DNA from: Stappia sp. MMSF_3263
Lineage (GTDB): Bacteria; Pseudomonadota; Alphaproteobacteria; Rhizobiales; Stappiaceae
DNA length: 64,000 bases
Assembly (NCBI RefSeq): GCF_030733745.1
Contig: NZ_JASHIK010000012.1
Coordinates: 62,001 to 126,000, forward strand
Direction of reading: 5' to 3'
Shown here piece by piece: positions 1 through 9,274 of this stretch. Position 1 is the first letter of the stretch, and the number at the start of each line of letters is the position of its first letter. The notes beneath the pieces were generated by a model. That model saw only the letters and a program-made list of their open reading frames with translations, searched no databases and had not been told where the DNA came from. A program made the translations under genes and the position numbers.

Positions 1-2
1 TC

Positions 3-530
<528 letters not shown>

Positions 531-571
531 GGCCGGTTCGCGGCCGGACGGCGCGAGACCGGGGAGAAGCC

Positions 572-949
572 ATGCGGGAAAGCGCCAGCGAGCGGATGCG
601 GATCGTGGTCTGCGCGACCTGCGCTCCCGACAAGGGCGGCGAGGGGGGCGAGACGTTTCTTCGCACCCTGCGCGAGGCCATTGACCGGGACGGGCTGGGC
701 GATGCCGTCGACCTTGCTTCAGCCGACTGCATGGGCGCCTGCGCCGAGCCGGTCTCGCTCGCCCTGCAGGGCGAGGGGCGGGCCAGCTACCTGTTTTCCG
801 GTGTTTCGCCCATGGAGGATGTCGCCGACATCCTCGCCACCTGCCGGGAATATCTCGCCGCGCCCGGTGGCTGGATTGTCGATGCGCGCCCCTGTGGACG
901 GCTGCGCCTGTGCCTGAAGGGCCGGATCCCGGCCTTGCCGCGCGACTGA
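572..949 (+). CDS. DUF1636 family metal-binding-type protein
   Basis: A 125-residue protein with an early Cys pair (VVCATCAP, residues 13-16) and a later ADCMGACAEP segment, which gives it a thioredoxin-like ferredoxin look. This is the pattern of DUF1636 proteins, predicted to bind metal and often found near cobalamin or CobW genes. Its function is not established. The start at 572 follows GGGGAGAAG closely; a second ATG at 596 is possible. It lies 41 bp after livF and converges on the cobalt-uptake operon, which agrees with a metal link, but co-regulation is inference. Confidence 0.75.
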   Translation: MRESASERMRIVVCATCAPDKGGEGGETFLRTLREAIDRDGLGDAVDLASADCMGACAEPVSLALQGEGRASYLFSGVSPMEDVADILATCREYLAAPGGWIVDARPCGRLRLCLKGRIPALPRD

Positions 950-962
950 CGGCAGCGTCCGC

Positions 963-1484
963 CTATTCGACCGTCACTGTTTGTGCCGCCCGCAAAGGCG
1001 TGTCGTCGATGGCGAGGGCGCGGTGGTCGTTGGCGTTCAGGCTCACCTCGATGGTGTTCTCGCCGGACGGCAATGCGGCAATGTGGAACCATTCGCTGTA
1101 GTGGCGGGCAACCTTCTCACCGTTGACATAGACATGGGCATGGCCCTCGCCGGCGACATGGGCGCCGCTGGCATGTTCGGGCGCGAAGCGGAAATTGCGC
1201 GTCCCGATCCGCAGGTTCCAGCCCGACATGGGGTCCGGCATCACCGCGATATCGAGGGCGGGTGCATCCGGTCCGGCGGCCAGGGACAACATCTCGTCGT
1301 GGCCGTGCATGCCGTGCCCTCCCGGCATTGCCGCATGCGCTCCGCCTTGCGGGGCTCCGCCGTGATGCGCGGGATCCGAGTGGTCGTGGCCGTCGATGGC
1401 GACATTGCTCGTCGCGGCGACGGTGAAGCCGATCCCGGCGCCGAAAAACAGGCCGAGAAGGAGCATGGGGATGGAGCGGTCCAT
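963..1484 (-). CDS. Membrane-anchored His-rich protein downstream of cbtA
   Basis: A 173-residue protein with one N-terminal hydrophobic segment (about residues 5-24). A His-rich linker follows, with His at 33, 35, 40, 41, 50, 57, 60 and 62. The C-terminal domain (about 70-173) contains GEGHAHVYVNGEKVARHYSEW. The topology suggests a periplasmic metal-binding domain held at the inner membrane. I do not recognise a named family; the GHAHVYVNG stretch recalls small beta-sandwich periplasmic domains. It lies 98 bp after cbtA in the same direction, as the last gene of the riboswitch-controlled operon. Binding cobalt for the transporter is an inference from place and composition. Confidence 0.7.
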   Translation of the reverse strand: MDRSIPMLLLGLFFGAGIGFTVAATSNVAIDGHDHSDPAHHGGAPQGGAHAAMPGGHGMHGHDEMLSLAAGPDAPALDIAVMPDPMSGWNLRIGTRNFRFAPEHASGAHVAGEGHAHVYVNGEKVARHYSEWFHIAALPSGENTIEVSLNANDHRALAIDDTPLRAAQTVTVE

Positions 1485-1582
1485 GGCTGCCGTTCAGATG
1501 AAGGTCAGTGGGAAGACCGGGCACCGCACGCGGTGAGATGCCCGGTCGCCGGATCGGTTGCACCCGGGTCAGGCCGTCCGTC

Positions 1583-2284
1583 TCAGGCCGTCCGGGGCAC
1601 GCTTTCCGTTGCCGTCTGGCTCGACCAGAAATGGCCGGCGAAACAGCCGACCAGGGCCCAGGCGGCCATGCCGACGCCAAACGCGCGCGCGGCGAAGAGC
1701 GCGCCGAGCTCGGTCGGAACCGGTCCGGTGAAGACCTCCGGTTCGGGAGCTCCGATCACATGCGGCGCGAGCAGCAGCACCGCGGCGATGCCATAGGACG
1801 CCCAGTTCCGCACGAAGGCAATCAGCCACAGGGCGACGCCGGTGGCGGCGACGGTGGAGAACCACCAGACCTGCCGCGCATAAACGTCGGCCGCCGCCAC
1901 GCCTGGAACTTCCGGCGCCAGTGTGAAGCCGGGCGCGAGATGGACGGCGATGAAGCCGGCGATGCCCCATATGATCCCGGTGCGGGCCGAGATCACGGCA
2001 CCGCGCGCCTCGGCAAGCGACATCAGCGCGACGAGCATCAAGGCGTAACCGCAATAGACCAGCATGGTGAAGAAGATGCTGAGCCCGTCGCGGACCACGT
2101 CGATGCCGCCAAGGTTCTGGATGGCCGAAACCGTGGACTCAGTCCCGAAATGCACCAGGTCGCCGCCCTCGTAGAGTTCGGCATGGAGCAGCACGGGCTG
2201 GACGAAATAAAGCTGTAGCAGGGCCGCGATAAGCCCCGCCGCAGCGCCAGCGAACAGGGCGCTGGTCAGGATGCGTGTGAACAT
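1583..2284 (-). CDS. cbtA: Cobalt transporter subunit CbtA
   Basis: A 233-residue integral membrane protein with about five hydrophobic helices. It begins MFTRILTSALFAGAAAGLIA and continues with LQLYFVQPVLLHAELYE, the form seen in CbtA, the predicted permease of a secondary cobalt transporter found under B12 control in proteobacteria. Conserved His and acidic residues lie between the helices. Its start is 3 bp after the cbtB stop, so the two are one transcript. The riboswitch upstream of cbtB argues for cobalt uptake serving B12 synthesis. Transport itself is predicted for the family rather than shown here. Confidence 0.9.
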   Translation of the reverse strand: MFTRILTSALFAGAAAGLIAALLQLYFVQPVLLHAELYEGGDLVHFGTESTVSAIQNLGGIDVVRDGLSIFFTMLVYCGYALMLVALMSLAEARGAVISARTGIIWGIAGFIAVHLAPGFTLAPEVPGVAAADVYARQVWWFSTVAATGVALWLIAFVRNWASYGIAAVLLLAPHVIGAPEPEVFTGPVPTELGALFAARAFGVGMAAWALVGCFAGHFWSSQTATESVPRTA

Positions 2285-2287
2285 GGC

Positions 2288-2461
2288 TCAGTGGCAGGGG
2301 AAGCCGGTGGCGTGACGCACGTCATGCGCCGCGTCATGCAAGGCTCCGGCCTGCACATGGCCCGCGACGAAGATGACGGCAAAGCCGAGCACCAGGGCAA
2401 TGAGCGCCGGGATCGCCTGAGTCGATACGGACTTGGCCGCAACCTGTGTTCCAGTCGTCAT
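2288..2461 (-). CDS. cbtB: Cobalt transporter subunit CbtB
   Basis: A 57-residue protein with one membrane helix (about residues 16-38) and a His-rich tail, HDAAHDVRHATGFPCH. This layout is the hallmark of CbtB, the small partner of CbtA whose C-terminal His residues are thought to bind cobalt. A longer frame running upstream would cross the riboswitch aptamer, so I chose the ATG at 2461 just after the B12 element. First gene of the cbtB-cbtA-His-rich operon. Confidence 0.92.
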   Translation of the reverse strand: MTTGTQVAAKSVSTQAIPALIALVLGFAVIFVAGHVQAGALHDAAHDVRHATGFPCH

Positions 2462-2507
2462 GTGATTCACTCCTTGGCCGTCTCTCCCGACGGTTGGTTG
2501 AAGAGTC

Positions 2508-2712
2508 TTGATGGCAGGTCTCCTGACTTGCGGGTCGTCGCGATCCTGACACCTTCCCGGGCCAGCATGGCCCAGTGGATATCGTCGAGGATGCTCTCCG
2601 CCTACAGTTGCGGGGGCAGTCACGGACTCGGCGCCTGTTGGCTACACCTTACCGTGTTCCCTTTTCATCCAGCCTGCCGCCGGCACGGCTGGAACCATCG
2701 CCACAGACCGTC
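2508..2712 (-). promoter_or_regulatory. Cobalamin riboswitch upstream of cbtBA
   Basis: Read on the minus strand, the segment has the conserved parts of an adenosylcobalamin aptamer in the right order: a GGTTCC block, AAAAGGGAACACGGT, then TGCCCCCGCAACTGTA, and near the 3' end the B12 box AGTCAGGAGACCTGCCAT (2511-2528). The cbtB start codon lies 50 bp beyond. High B12 is therefore expected to reduce expression of the cobalt importer. The exact outer stem borders are approximate. Confidence 0.95.
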
Positions 2713-2914
2713 TACCCTTGAGGTGCGCCTGTCAAGGACGGCGAAACGTCGGCGACCCCGGGGGAAGGCTGGACGCGGCGCCCGGGCCTGCCTGGCGACG
2801 GTCGCCGGGATGCGGCGGCACAGGCCCTCATGCTAAGCAATTTCCTTGCGTCGGCGCGTGCGATCCCGTACCCCATGCTCCGGATAATTGTCATACGAAC
2901 TGATCGAGGCGAGC

Positions 2915-4759
2915 ATGCCGACTTACCGCTCCAGAACCACCACCCACGGACGCAACATGGCGGGCGCGCGCGGCCTTTGGCGCGCCACCGGCATGAAGGA
3001 CGGCGATTTCGGCAAGCCGATCATCGCGGTGGTGAATTCCTTCACCCAGTTCGTGCCGGGCCATGTGCACCTGAAGGACCTTGGCCAGCTGGTCGCCCGC
3101 GAGATCGAGGCGGCCGGCGGCGTTGCCAAAGAGTTCAACACCATCGCGGTGGACGACGGCATCGCCATGGGCCATGACGGCATGCTCTATTCGCTGCCGT
3201 CCCGCGAGATCATCGCCGACAGCGTCGAGTACATGGTCAACGCCCATTGCGCCGACGCCATGGTCTGCATCTCCAACTGCGACAAGATCACGCCCGGAAT
3301 GCTGATGGCCGCCATGCGTCTCAACATTCCGGCGGTGTTCGTCTCCGGCGGGCCGATGGAGGCCGGCAAGGTCAAGCTCGCCGACGGCACCGAGCGCGCC
3401 CTCGACCTCGTCGACGCCATGGTCGCGGCCGCCGACGACAAGATGTCGGAGGAGGACGTTGCGACGATCGAGCGTTCCGCCTGCCCGACCTGCGGCTCCT
3501 GCTCGGGCATGTTCACCGCCAACTCGATGAACTGCCTGACCGAGGCGCTCGGCCTGTCGCTGCCGGGCAACGGCTCGACGCTCGCCACCCATGCCGACCG
3601 CAAGCGCCTCTTCATCGAGGCCGGCCACCTGATCGTCGATGTCGCCCGCCGCCACTACGAGCAGGACGATGCAAGCGTGCTGCCGCGCGCCATCGCCAAC
3701 CGCGCCGCGTTCCACAACGCGATGGCGCTCGACATCGCCATGGGTGGCTCGACCAATACCGTGCTGCACCTGCTGGCCGCCGCGCGCGAGGGCGAGATCG
3801 ACTTCACCATGGCCGACATCGACAAGCTGTCGCGCAAGGTCCCGGTGCTCTGCAAGGTCGCTCCCTCGGTGCCGGACGTGCACATGGAAGATGTCCACCG
3901 CGCCGGCGGCATCATGGGCATCCTGGGCGAGCTCGACCGCGCCGGGCTTATCGATAGCAGCCTGCCGATGGTGCACTCGCCGAGCATGGCCGATGCGCTG
4001 GACCGCTGGGACATCAAGCGCACGACCAGTGCGAGCGTCCACGATTTCTATCGCGCCGGTCCTGCCGGCATCCCGACGCAGACGGCGTTTTCCCAGGATT
4101 GCCGCTATGACAGCGTCGATGACGACCGCGAGAACGGCGTTATCCGGACGAAGGAGAAGGCCTTCTCCCAGGATGGCGGTCTTGCAGTCCTTTATGGCAA
4201 CATCGCGCGCGACGGCTGCATCGTGAAGACCGCGGGCGTCGACGAATCGATCCTGAAATTCACCGGCCGTGTGCGCATCTTCGAAAGCCAGGACAGCGCC
4301 GTCAGCGCCATCCTGACCGGCAAGGTCGTCGCCGGCGACGTGGTGCTGATCCGCTACGAGGGACCGCGCGGCGGGCCGGGCATGCAGGAAATGCTCTATC
4401 CGACCAGCTACCTGAAGTCGAAGGGCCTCGGCAAGGCCTGCGCGCTGGTCACGGACGGCCGATTCTCCGGCGGTACTTCGGGTCTCTCGATCGGCCATGT
4501 CTCGCCGGAAGCGGCGGAAGGCGGCGAGATCGGCCTTGCCCAGGAAGGCGATATGCTCGAGATCGACATCCCCGGCCGTACCATCCATCTCGCCGTCTCC
4601 GACGAGGAGATGGCGGCGCGCCGCGCCGCGATGGAAGCGAAGGGCGAGGGCGCCTGGAAGCCGCTGGAAAAGCGCACCCGCAAGATCACGACGGCGCTCA
4701 AGGCGTATGCGCTGCTGACCACGTCGGCAGCCGAAGGAGCGGTGCGCCGCGTCGACTGA
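2915..4759 (+). CDS. ilvD: Dihydroxy-acid dehydratase
   Basis: IlvD (614 residues) removes water from 2,3-dihydroxy-isovalerate and its methylvalerate homologue, giving the 2-keto acids of valine and isoleucine synthesis in the cytoplasm. The N-terminus [19 protein letters not shown] matches the classic family start. The cluster-binding motifs [10 protein letters not shown] and [17 protein letters not shown] are intact, as is the late [19 protein letters not shown] block. The frame is open upstream to a TTG at 2888, but family alignment supports the ATG at 2915. It is a monocistronic gene divergent from the cobalt operon and ends at a strong terminator. Confidence 0.98.
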   Translation: MPTYRSRTTTHGRNMAGARGLWRATGMKDGDFGKPIIAVVNSFTQFVPGHVHLKDLGQLVAREIEAAGGVAKEFNTIAVDDGIAMGHDGMLYSLPSREIIADSVEYMVNAHCADAMVCISNCDKITPGMLMAAMRLNIPAVFVSGGPMEAGKVKLADGTERALDLVDAMVAAADDKMSEEDVATIERSACPTCGSCSGMFTANSMNCLTEALGLSLPGNGSTLATHADRKRLFIEAGHLIVDVARRHYEQDDASVLPRAIANRAAFHNAMALDIAMGGSTNTVLHLLAAAREGEIDFTMADIDKLSRKVPVLCKVAPSVPDVHMEDVHRAGGIMGILGELDRAGLIDSSLPMVHSPSMADALDRWDIKRTTSASVHDFYRAGPAGIPTQTAFSQDCRYDSVDDDRENGVIRTKEKAFSQDGGLAVLYGNIARDGCIVKTAGVDESILKFTGRVRIFESQDSAVSAILTGKVVAGDVVLIRYEGPRGGPGMQEMLYPTSYLKSKGLGKACALVTDGRFSGGTSGLSIGHVSPEAAEGGEIGLAQEGDMLEIDIPGRTIHLAVSDEEMAARRAAMEAKGEGAWKPLEKRTRKITTALKAYALLTTSAAEGAVRRVD

Positions 4760-4786
4760 CCGCCGGACGGGCTTTGCAAATGCATT

Positions 4787-4811
4787 CGGGCGGCCATTGG
4801 CCGCCCGTTTT
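4787..4811 (+). terminator. Intrinsic terminator after ilvD
   Basis: A perfect 9-bp stem (CGGGCGGCC, loop ATT, GGCCGCCCG) followed at once by TTTT, 27 bp after the ilvD stop. The shape and T-run are those of a Rho-independent terminator. Confidence 0.9.
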
Positions 4812-4945
4812 CTTTGGCGCTGTGCCTGGTTCCCTCCGAAGCTCGCAAACCTTGCGACGTTCGATGGTGCCGTCGCCTTTGCCTTTCGCGGGGAACGGCA
4901 CTACGGTCGCCGGCCCGTGCATATGCCTATCGAAAGGAATTCAAG

Positions 4946-5092
4946 GTGAAGCGAAACGGTCTTTACGCGATTATCGCTGTCCTGGCCGTCGTGGCCGGCG
5001 TGCTGGGCTACAAGGTCTACCAGGACCAGCAGCGCAGCACCGGCATAGATATCCGGATCGGCGAGCAAGGAGTTTCCGTCGAGACGAACTAG
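4946..5092 (+). CDS. Small single-pass membrane protein, unknown function
   Basis: A 48-residue frame starting with GTG behind AAAGGAATTCAAG. The sequence is KRNGLYAII followed by a hydrophobic helix (about residues 6-22) and a short polar tail with GIDIRIGEQGVSVETN. Positive residues before the helix suggest the tail faces the periplasm. The function is unknown. Its TAG stop overlaps the left tip of the MITE-like element that starts at 5089, so the present C-terminus may have been set by that insertion. A longer reading from upstream ATG codons lacks a ribosome site. Confidence 0.55.
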   Translation: MKRNGLYAIIAVLAVVAGVLGYKVYQDQQRSTGIDIRIGEQGVSVETN

Positions 5093-5357
5093 GGTCAGGA
5101 CCCATTAAGTTGGCGGATATGGTCGGAGCGAATTTGTGCGGAGGCAAGGAGCAAGGCCGAAGGAAGGCTGAAGCCTTTCAAGGGTTTGCGACGCTGACGC
5201 CCGTGCAAATTTGCCCGATCCGAAGGACGTTCGATCTGACGGCGATCTGCCGCGTCAAAACTCTCGACCGGGGCCCGACCCCGCTCTTCGAGCCTTTCCT
5301 AGCATCTCTTGTCATATCAAACGCCATCTTCTTCAATTTAATGGGTCCTGACCCTAG
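5089..5357. mobile_element. MITE-like element with 20-bp perfect terminal inverted repeats
   Basis: The ends are exact reverse complements over 20 bp: CTAGGGTCAGGACCCATTAA at 5089-5108 and its complement at 5338-5357. The similarity runs a few bases further inward (AGTTG against AATTG). The 229 bp inside hold no credible gene. CTAG at each tip may be a 4-bp target duplication. That pattern and size fit a non-autonomous derivative of an IS5-like element (YTAR targets), but the parent family is inference. Confidence 0.75.
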
Positions 5358-5376
5358 GGCTTGTCCGCGTGAACGT

Positions 5377-5850
5377 TCACTCGCGCTCGATACGGCCCTG
5401 GTAGCAATTGTTGCGGGCCGAACGCAGGTGCACGTAGGCGATGTCCTCGCGCTTCAGCAACTCGCCGGCGCGCGCCTCGATCTCCGGCGTCTCGACCACG
5501 CCGCCGGTGCCGTAGACGATCCGTTCGTCATGGCCGTAGCCACGCACGATCAGGCTGTCCATGTCGGCGAACATGTCCGGCAGCTGCGCGCTTTCCGGGT
5601 GCCGCTCGCACGGATCGGCACACAGGAAGATCGGGCCGATCTCGGCATAGGGCTGGGCCTGCGGAAACGGACGGTGGGCGAGGATGAGGAAGGGCATGCC
5701 TTCCGGTATCTGCCGCAGGCAGTGCCGGCAGGGAACCCCGCTGCCGCCGGAAATCTTCCGCTCCGGCGTCTGGCCGTTGGCGTCGAGCCCGCCCGCCTGG
5801 TAGTGGCGCACGGTGTCGGTGTCGAGGGCAAGGAAGCGAAGCCCGGTCAT
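5377..5850 (-). CDS. DUF1203 family protein
   Basis: A 157-residue soluble protein. The stretch GVPCRHCLRQIPEG, then PFLILAHRPFP, GPIFLCADPCERH, and the close IVRGYGHDERIVYGTGGVV with VHLRSARNNCYQGRIER, is the conserved DUF1203 pattern. No function is known for the family. I chose the ATG at 5850, which gives the usual start just before the folded part (MTGLRFLALD), rather than one 24 bp upstream. The gene stands alone, 20 bp from the MITE-like element and 100 bp beyond the end of the aromatic monooxygenase gene. Confidence 0.85.
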   Translation of the reverse strand: MTGLRFLALDTDTVRHYQAGGLDANGQTPERKISGGSGVPCRHCLRQIPEGMPFLILAHRPFPQAQPYAEIGPIFLCADPCERHPESAQLPDMFADMDSLIVRGYGHDERIVYGTGGVVETPEIEARAGELLKREDIAYVHLRSARNNCYQGRIERE

Positions 5851-5950
5851 GGTCTGTCTCCGTCTGGTGATCACTGCACCAGACGGATAACCCTGGCCAG
5901 GGCACGCGGACGACCCGATTTGCGAGCCGCCCGCGCTTGACTGCCGGCTT

Positions 5951-8290
5951 TTACTCCGCTGCTTCGCGCAGGGCCGGATTGTGTGTCTTCGGCTTGGCCT
6001 TCAGCTTCAGTTCCTTCAGCTCCTCGCGGGCGCGCTCGGCGTTCCGCAGAAGCTGGAACTTGCCCGGCTGGTACTGTTTCGGCGCGAAGATCTCGCCGGC
6101 GCCATAATCGCCCGCCGCCCGCAAGGTGAAGGCCGGATCGGCCAGGTGCGGCCGTCCGAGCGCGATCAGGTCGGCGCGGCCGGCGGCCAGGATCGTGTTC
6201 GCCTGGTCGGCCGAGGTGATGGCGCCCACCGCCATTGTAGCAGTGCCCGCTTCGTTGCGGATCTGGTCGGCGAAGGAGGTCTGGAACATGCGGCCGTAGA
6301 CCGGCGCGCTTTCCGGACTGGTCTGGCCGGTGGAGACGTCGATGAGATCGGCGCCGGCTTCCGCGAAGGCGCGGGCGATGACGACGCTGTCGTCGCCGGT
6401 GATGCCGCCGGCGATCCAGTCGGTGGCCGAGACGCGCACCGACATCGGCTTGTCGCCCGGCCAGGCCTCGCGCATCGCCGCAAACACTTCCAGCGGGTAG
6501 CGCAGCCGGTTCTCGATCGACCCGCCATATTCGTCGTCACGGGTATTGGTGACCGGCGAGAGGAAGCTCGCCAGCAGGTAGCCATGGGCGCAATGCAGCT
6601 CGATCATGTCGAAGCCGCAGGCGATCGCCCGTTTGACACTGGCAACAAAGTCCGCCTTGACCGCGTCCATGTCGGCCCGGTTCATCGCCTTCGGGGTCTG
6701 GCTTTCGGGATAATAGGGCAGGGCCGAGGCGGAAAGGATCGGCCAGGCTTCGTCTTTCGGCAGCGGCCGGTCCATCCCCTCCCACATCAGTTTCGAGGCC
6801 CCTTTTCGCCCCGCATGGCCGAGCTGCAGGCAGATCTTCGCCTCAGACTGGCCATGGACGAAATCGACGATGCCGCTCCAGGCGGTCTGCTGGTCGTCGT
6901 TCCACAGCCCGGTGCAGCCGGGCGTGATGCGTGCCGTCGGCGAGACGCAGGTCATCTCGGTGAAGACGAGCCCGGCGCCGCCCATGGCGCGCGATCCGTA
7001 GTGGACCAGGTGGAAGTCCTGCGGCATCCCCTCGACCGCCGAATACATGCACATCGGCGAGACGACGAAGCGGTTGGCAAGTTGCATGTCGCGCAGGCGG
7101 AATGGCTGGAAGGCGGGCACGACCGGGTTCTTGACGTCGACGTCGAGGCCTGATGCGCGCACCTTTTCAGCAAAGGCGCGGGTTGCGTCCGCCACGAATT
7201 CCGGCGCGCGCAGCTCCAGATTGTCATAGGTGATCGCCTTGGAGCGGGTCATCACCCCGAACGCGAAGGTCACCGGATCCATGTGCCAGTAGCGCTTGAC
7301 GTGCTCGAACCACACGAGCGAGACGTCGGCTGCGTGCTGGGTCTTTTCTACCTCCTCGCGGCGCGTTTCCTCGAAATCGGAGAGTGCCGCCGGGATGCTC
7401 GTCGTGCGCCGAACGCTCTCGTAAAGAGCGATCGCGTCCTCCATGGCAAGCTTTGTGCCCGAGCCGATGGAGAAATGCGCCGTCGACTTGGCATCGCCCA
7501 GCAGCACCACGTTGCCCATTGTCGTGCGGGCGTTGCGGATCATCGGGAAGTTGCGCCACATCGACCGGTTGATGAGCAGCTTGTGGCCATCCAGCTCGTC
7601 GGCGAAGATCCGCTCCATGTAGTTGGCGGATTCCTGCTCCGACATGGCCCCGATGCCGGCCTTCTCGAAGGTCTCCGGATCTGTTTCCAGCACCCAGGTC
7701 GAGCGGCCCGGCTCGTACTGATAGGTGTGGGCGATGAAGATGCCGTGCTCGGTTTCCTTGAAGTAGAAGGTGAAGGCATCGAGCGGCTTGGACGAGCCCA
7801 TCCATGTGAACTTGTTCGGCCGCAGGTCGACCGACGGCTGGAAATGATCGCGATGCGCCTCGCGCACGGCGGAATTGATGCCGTCGGCGGCGACGATCAG
7901 GTCTGCGCCCGCGAACTGCTCGATGCCCTTGATATCCGCCTCGAAATGCATCTCGACGCCGAGCTGGCGGGCGCGCTCCTGCAGGAGCAGCAGCAGGGTG
8001 CGCCGCGAGCAGCCGCAAAAGCCGTTGCCGCCGACGCGGAAGCTCGCGTCCTTGTAGTGGATCGCGATGTCGTCCCAATAGGCGAAATTCTCGGTGATCG
8101 CCCGATAGCTCTCCCGGTCGTATTTCTCGAAGGTCTCCAGCGTCTGGTCGGAGAAGACCACGCCGAAACCGAACGTATCGTCGGCGCGGTTGCGCTCATG
8201 CACCGTGATTTGCGCCCCCGGTTGGGCCTTCTTCATCAGGATGGCGAAATACAGGCCCGCCGGGCCGCCGCCGATCACCTCGATACGCAT
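5951..8290 (-). CDS. Two-domain flavin monooxygenase / old-yellow-enzyme-type reductase (2-aminobenzoyl-CoA or salicylyl-CoA type)
   Basis: A 779-residue natural fusion. Residues 1-385 are an FAD aromatic hydroxylase (GGGPAGLYFAILMKK at the start, GDAKSTAHFSIGSGTKLA later). Residues 395-760 are an NADH:flavin oxidoreductase barrel (MCMYSAVEGMPQDFHLVHYG, LQLGHAGRKG, ELHCAHGYLLASFLSPVTN). This architecture is that of 2-aminobenzoyl-CoA monooxygenase/reductase, which hydroxylates and then reduces the ring of anthraniloyl-CoA. Databases often call it salicylyl-CoA 5-hydroxylase/oxidoreductase. The facing operon supplies a CoA ligase, beta-oxidation-like enzymes and RidA, which favours an amino-aromatic substrate. 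Which ring acid is used remains inference. Confidence 0.88.
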   Translation of the reverse strand: MRIEVIGGGPAGLYFAILMKKAQPGAQITVHERNRADDTFGFGVVFSDQTLETFEKYDRESYRAITENFAYWDDIAIHYKDASFRVGGNGFCGCSRRTLLLLLQERARQLGVEMHFEADIKGIEQFAGADLIVAADGINSAVREAHRDHFQPSVDLRPNKFTWMGSSKPLDAFTFYFKETEHGIFIAHTYQYEPGRSTWVLETDPETFEKAGIGAMSEQESANYMERIFADELDGHKLLINRSMWRNFPMIRNARTTMGNVVLLGDAKSTAHFSIGSGTKLAMEDAIALYESVRRTTSIPAALSDFEETRREEVEKTQHAADVSLVWFEHVKRYWHMDPVTFAFGVMTRSKAITYDNLELRAPEFVADATRAFAEKVRASGLDVDVKNPVVPAFQPFRLRDMQLANRFVVSPMCMYSAVEGMPQDFHLVHYGSRAMGGAGLVFTEMTCVSPTARITPGCTGLWNDDQQTAWSGIVDFVHGQSEAKICLQLGHAGRKGASKLMWEGMDRPLPKDEAWPILSASALPYYPESQTPKAMNRADMDAVKADFVASVKRAIACGFDMIELHCAHGYLLASFLSPVTNTRDDEYGGSIENRLRYPLEVFAAMREAWPGDKPMSVRVSATDWIAGGITGDDSVVIARAFAEAGADLIDVSTGQTSPESAPVYGRMFQTSFADQIRNEAGTATMAVGAITSADQANTILAAGRADLIALGRPHLADPAFTLRAAGDYGAGEIFAPKQYQPGKFQLLRNAERAREELKELKLKAKPKTHNPALREAAE

Positions 8291-8437
8291 GACCTGTTCC
8301 TTCCCTGTCGTGTCGCTGGGCGGATCGCCCGCGGTGCTGTCGGCACGTCGCGGTCCCCCGTCGGGTCGGTGCCGCTCCCTCTGGCGGGGCGTTCACCCGG
8401 GATGCGCGATGGATGCGCTTGCGTCCCTCTCGTAGAT

Positions 8438-8453
8438 ATTTTAAGCTTAAAAT
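8438..8453. promoter_or_regulatory. 16-bp perfect palindrome in the divergent catabolic promoter, likely MarR operator
   Basis: ATTTTAAGCTTAAAAT is fully palindromic and stands out as AT-rich in a GC-rich gap between the monooxygenase gene (minus) and the SDR gene (plus). The operon on the right encodes a MarR-family regulator, and such regulators bind short palindromes of this size. A single site could control both directions. Confidence 0.7.
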
Positions 8454-8493
8454 AATTCGGGACGCAACGCCGTTCTGGCCATCAGGGAGAGGC

Positions 8494-9267
8494 ATGGTGA
8501 CACAGGGTCCGTTCCACGGTCGTCACGCTCTGGTTACGGGCGGAACGCGCGGCATCGGCCTCGCCATCGCGCGGCGGCTGATCGCGGAAGGTGCGCCGGT
8601 CACCATCCTTGGACGCAACGCGGTGCGTGCCGAGCAGACGGCGCGCGAGATCGGTGCCGCGGGCTTTGCCGCCGCCGACGTTACCGACCGCGACGGCTTC
8701 ATCGCCGCGATACGCGAGGCGGAGGAGCGCCACGGCGGGATCTCGATCCTGGTCAACAATGCCGGCCAGGCGGAGAGCGCCCCCTTCCTCAAGACGGCCC
8801 CGGAACAATTCTCGCGCATGTTCTCGGTCAATCTGGAGAGCGTCGTCACGGCCTGCCAGGCCGTGCTTCCCGGCATGGTCGCGGCCGGTTCGGGGCGCAT
8901 CGTCAACGTCGCCTCCACCGCTGGCCTCAAGGGCTATCGCTATGTCTCGGCCTATGTCGCGGCAAAGCATGCGGTCGTTGGCCTGACCCGTGCGCTGGCG
9001 CTGGAGACGGCCGAGACCGGCGTCACGGTCAACGCCGTCTGTCCGGGTTTTGCCGACACCGATCTGGTGCGCGAGAGCGTTGCCCGCATCCGCGAGAAGA
9101 CCGGGCGCGAGGAGGCGGAAATCATCGCCGACATGGTGCGCGACAATCCGCAGAAGCGCTTGATTGACCCGGACGAGGTGGCCGATGCCGTCGTGTGGCT
9201 TGCCGGGGAGGGCGCGCGGTCCGTCACCGGGCAGGCGCTCGCCGTCGCCGGCGGCGAGGTGATGTGA
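8494..9267 (+). CDS. SDR family oxidoreductase of the aromatic-CoA operon
   Basis: A 257-residue short-chain dehydrogenase. It has the NAD(P) motif VTGGTRGIG (about residues 14-22), NNAG, the catalytic Ser in NVAST and YVAAK, and the PGFADTDLV segment. It is expected to act as a 3-hydroxyacyl-CoA dehydrogenase during breakdown of the reduced ring product. The ATG at 8494 follows GGGAGAGG closely. It is the first gene of the plus-strand operon, 7 bp before the MarR gene. The substrate is inferred from the cluster. Confidence 0.88.
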   Translation: MVTQGPFHGRHALVTGGTRGIGLAIARRLIAEGAPVTILGRNAVRAEQTAREIGAAGFAAADVTDRDGFIAAIREAEERHGGISILVNNAGQAESAPFLKTAPEQFSRMFSVNLESVVTACQAVLPGMVAAGSGRIVNVASTAGLKGYRYVSAYVAAKHAVVGLTRALALETAETGVTVNAVCPGFADTDLVRESVARIREKTGREEAEIIADMVRDNPQKRLIDPDEVADAVVWLAGEGARSVTGQALAVAGGEVM

Positions 9268-9274
9268 GGACGAG

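Noticed and set aside
2888-2914. TTG start extending IlvD by nine residues
   Set aside because: The family begins at the Pro-Thr-Tyr-Arg-Ser segment encoded from 2915.
2891-4588. A 565-codon open frame antisense to ilvD
   Set aside because: The plus strand encodes a full, motif-perfect IlvD. The antisense frame is a by-product of high GC at third positions and has no family features.
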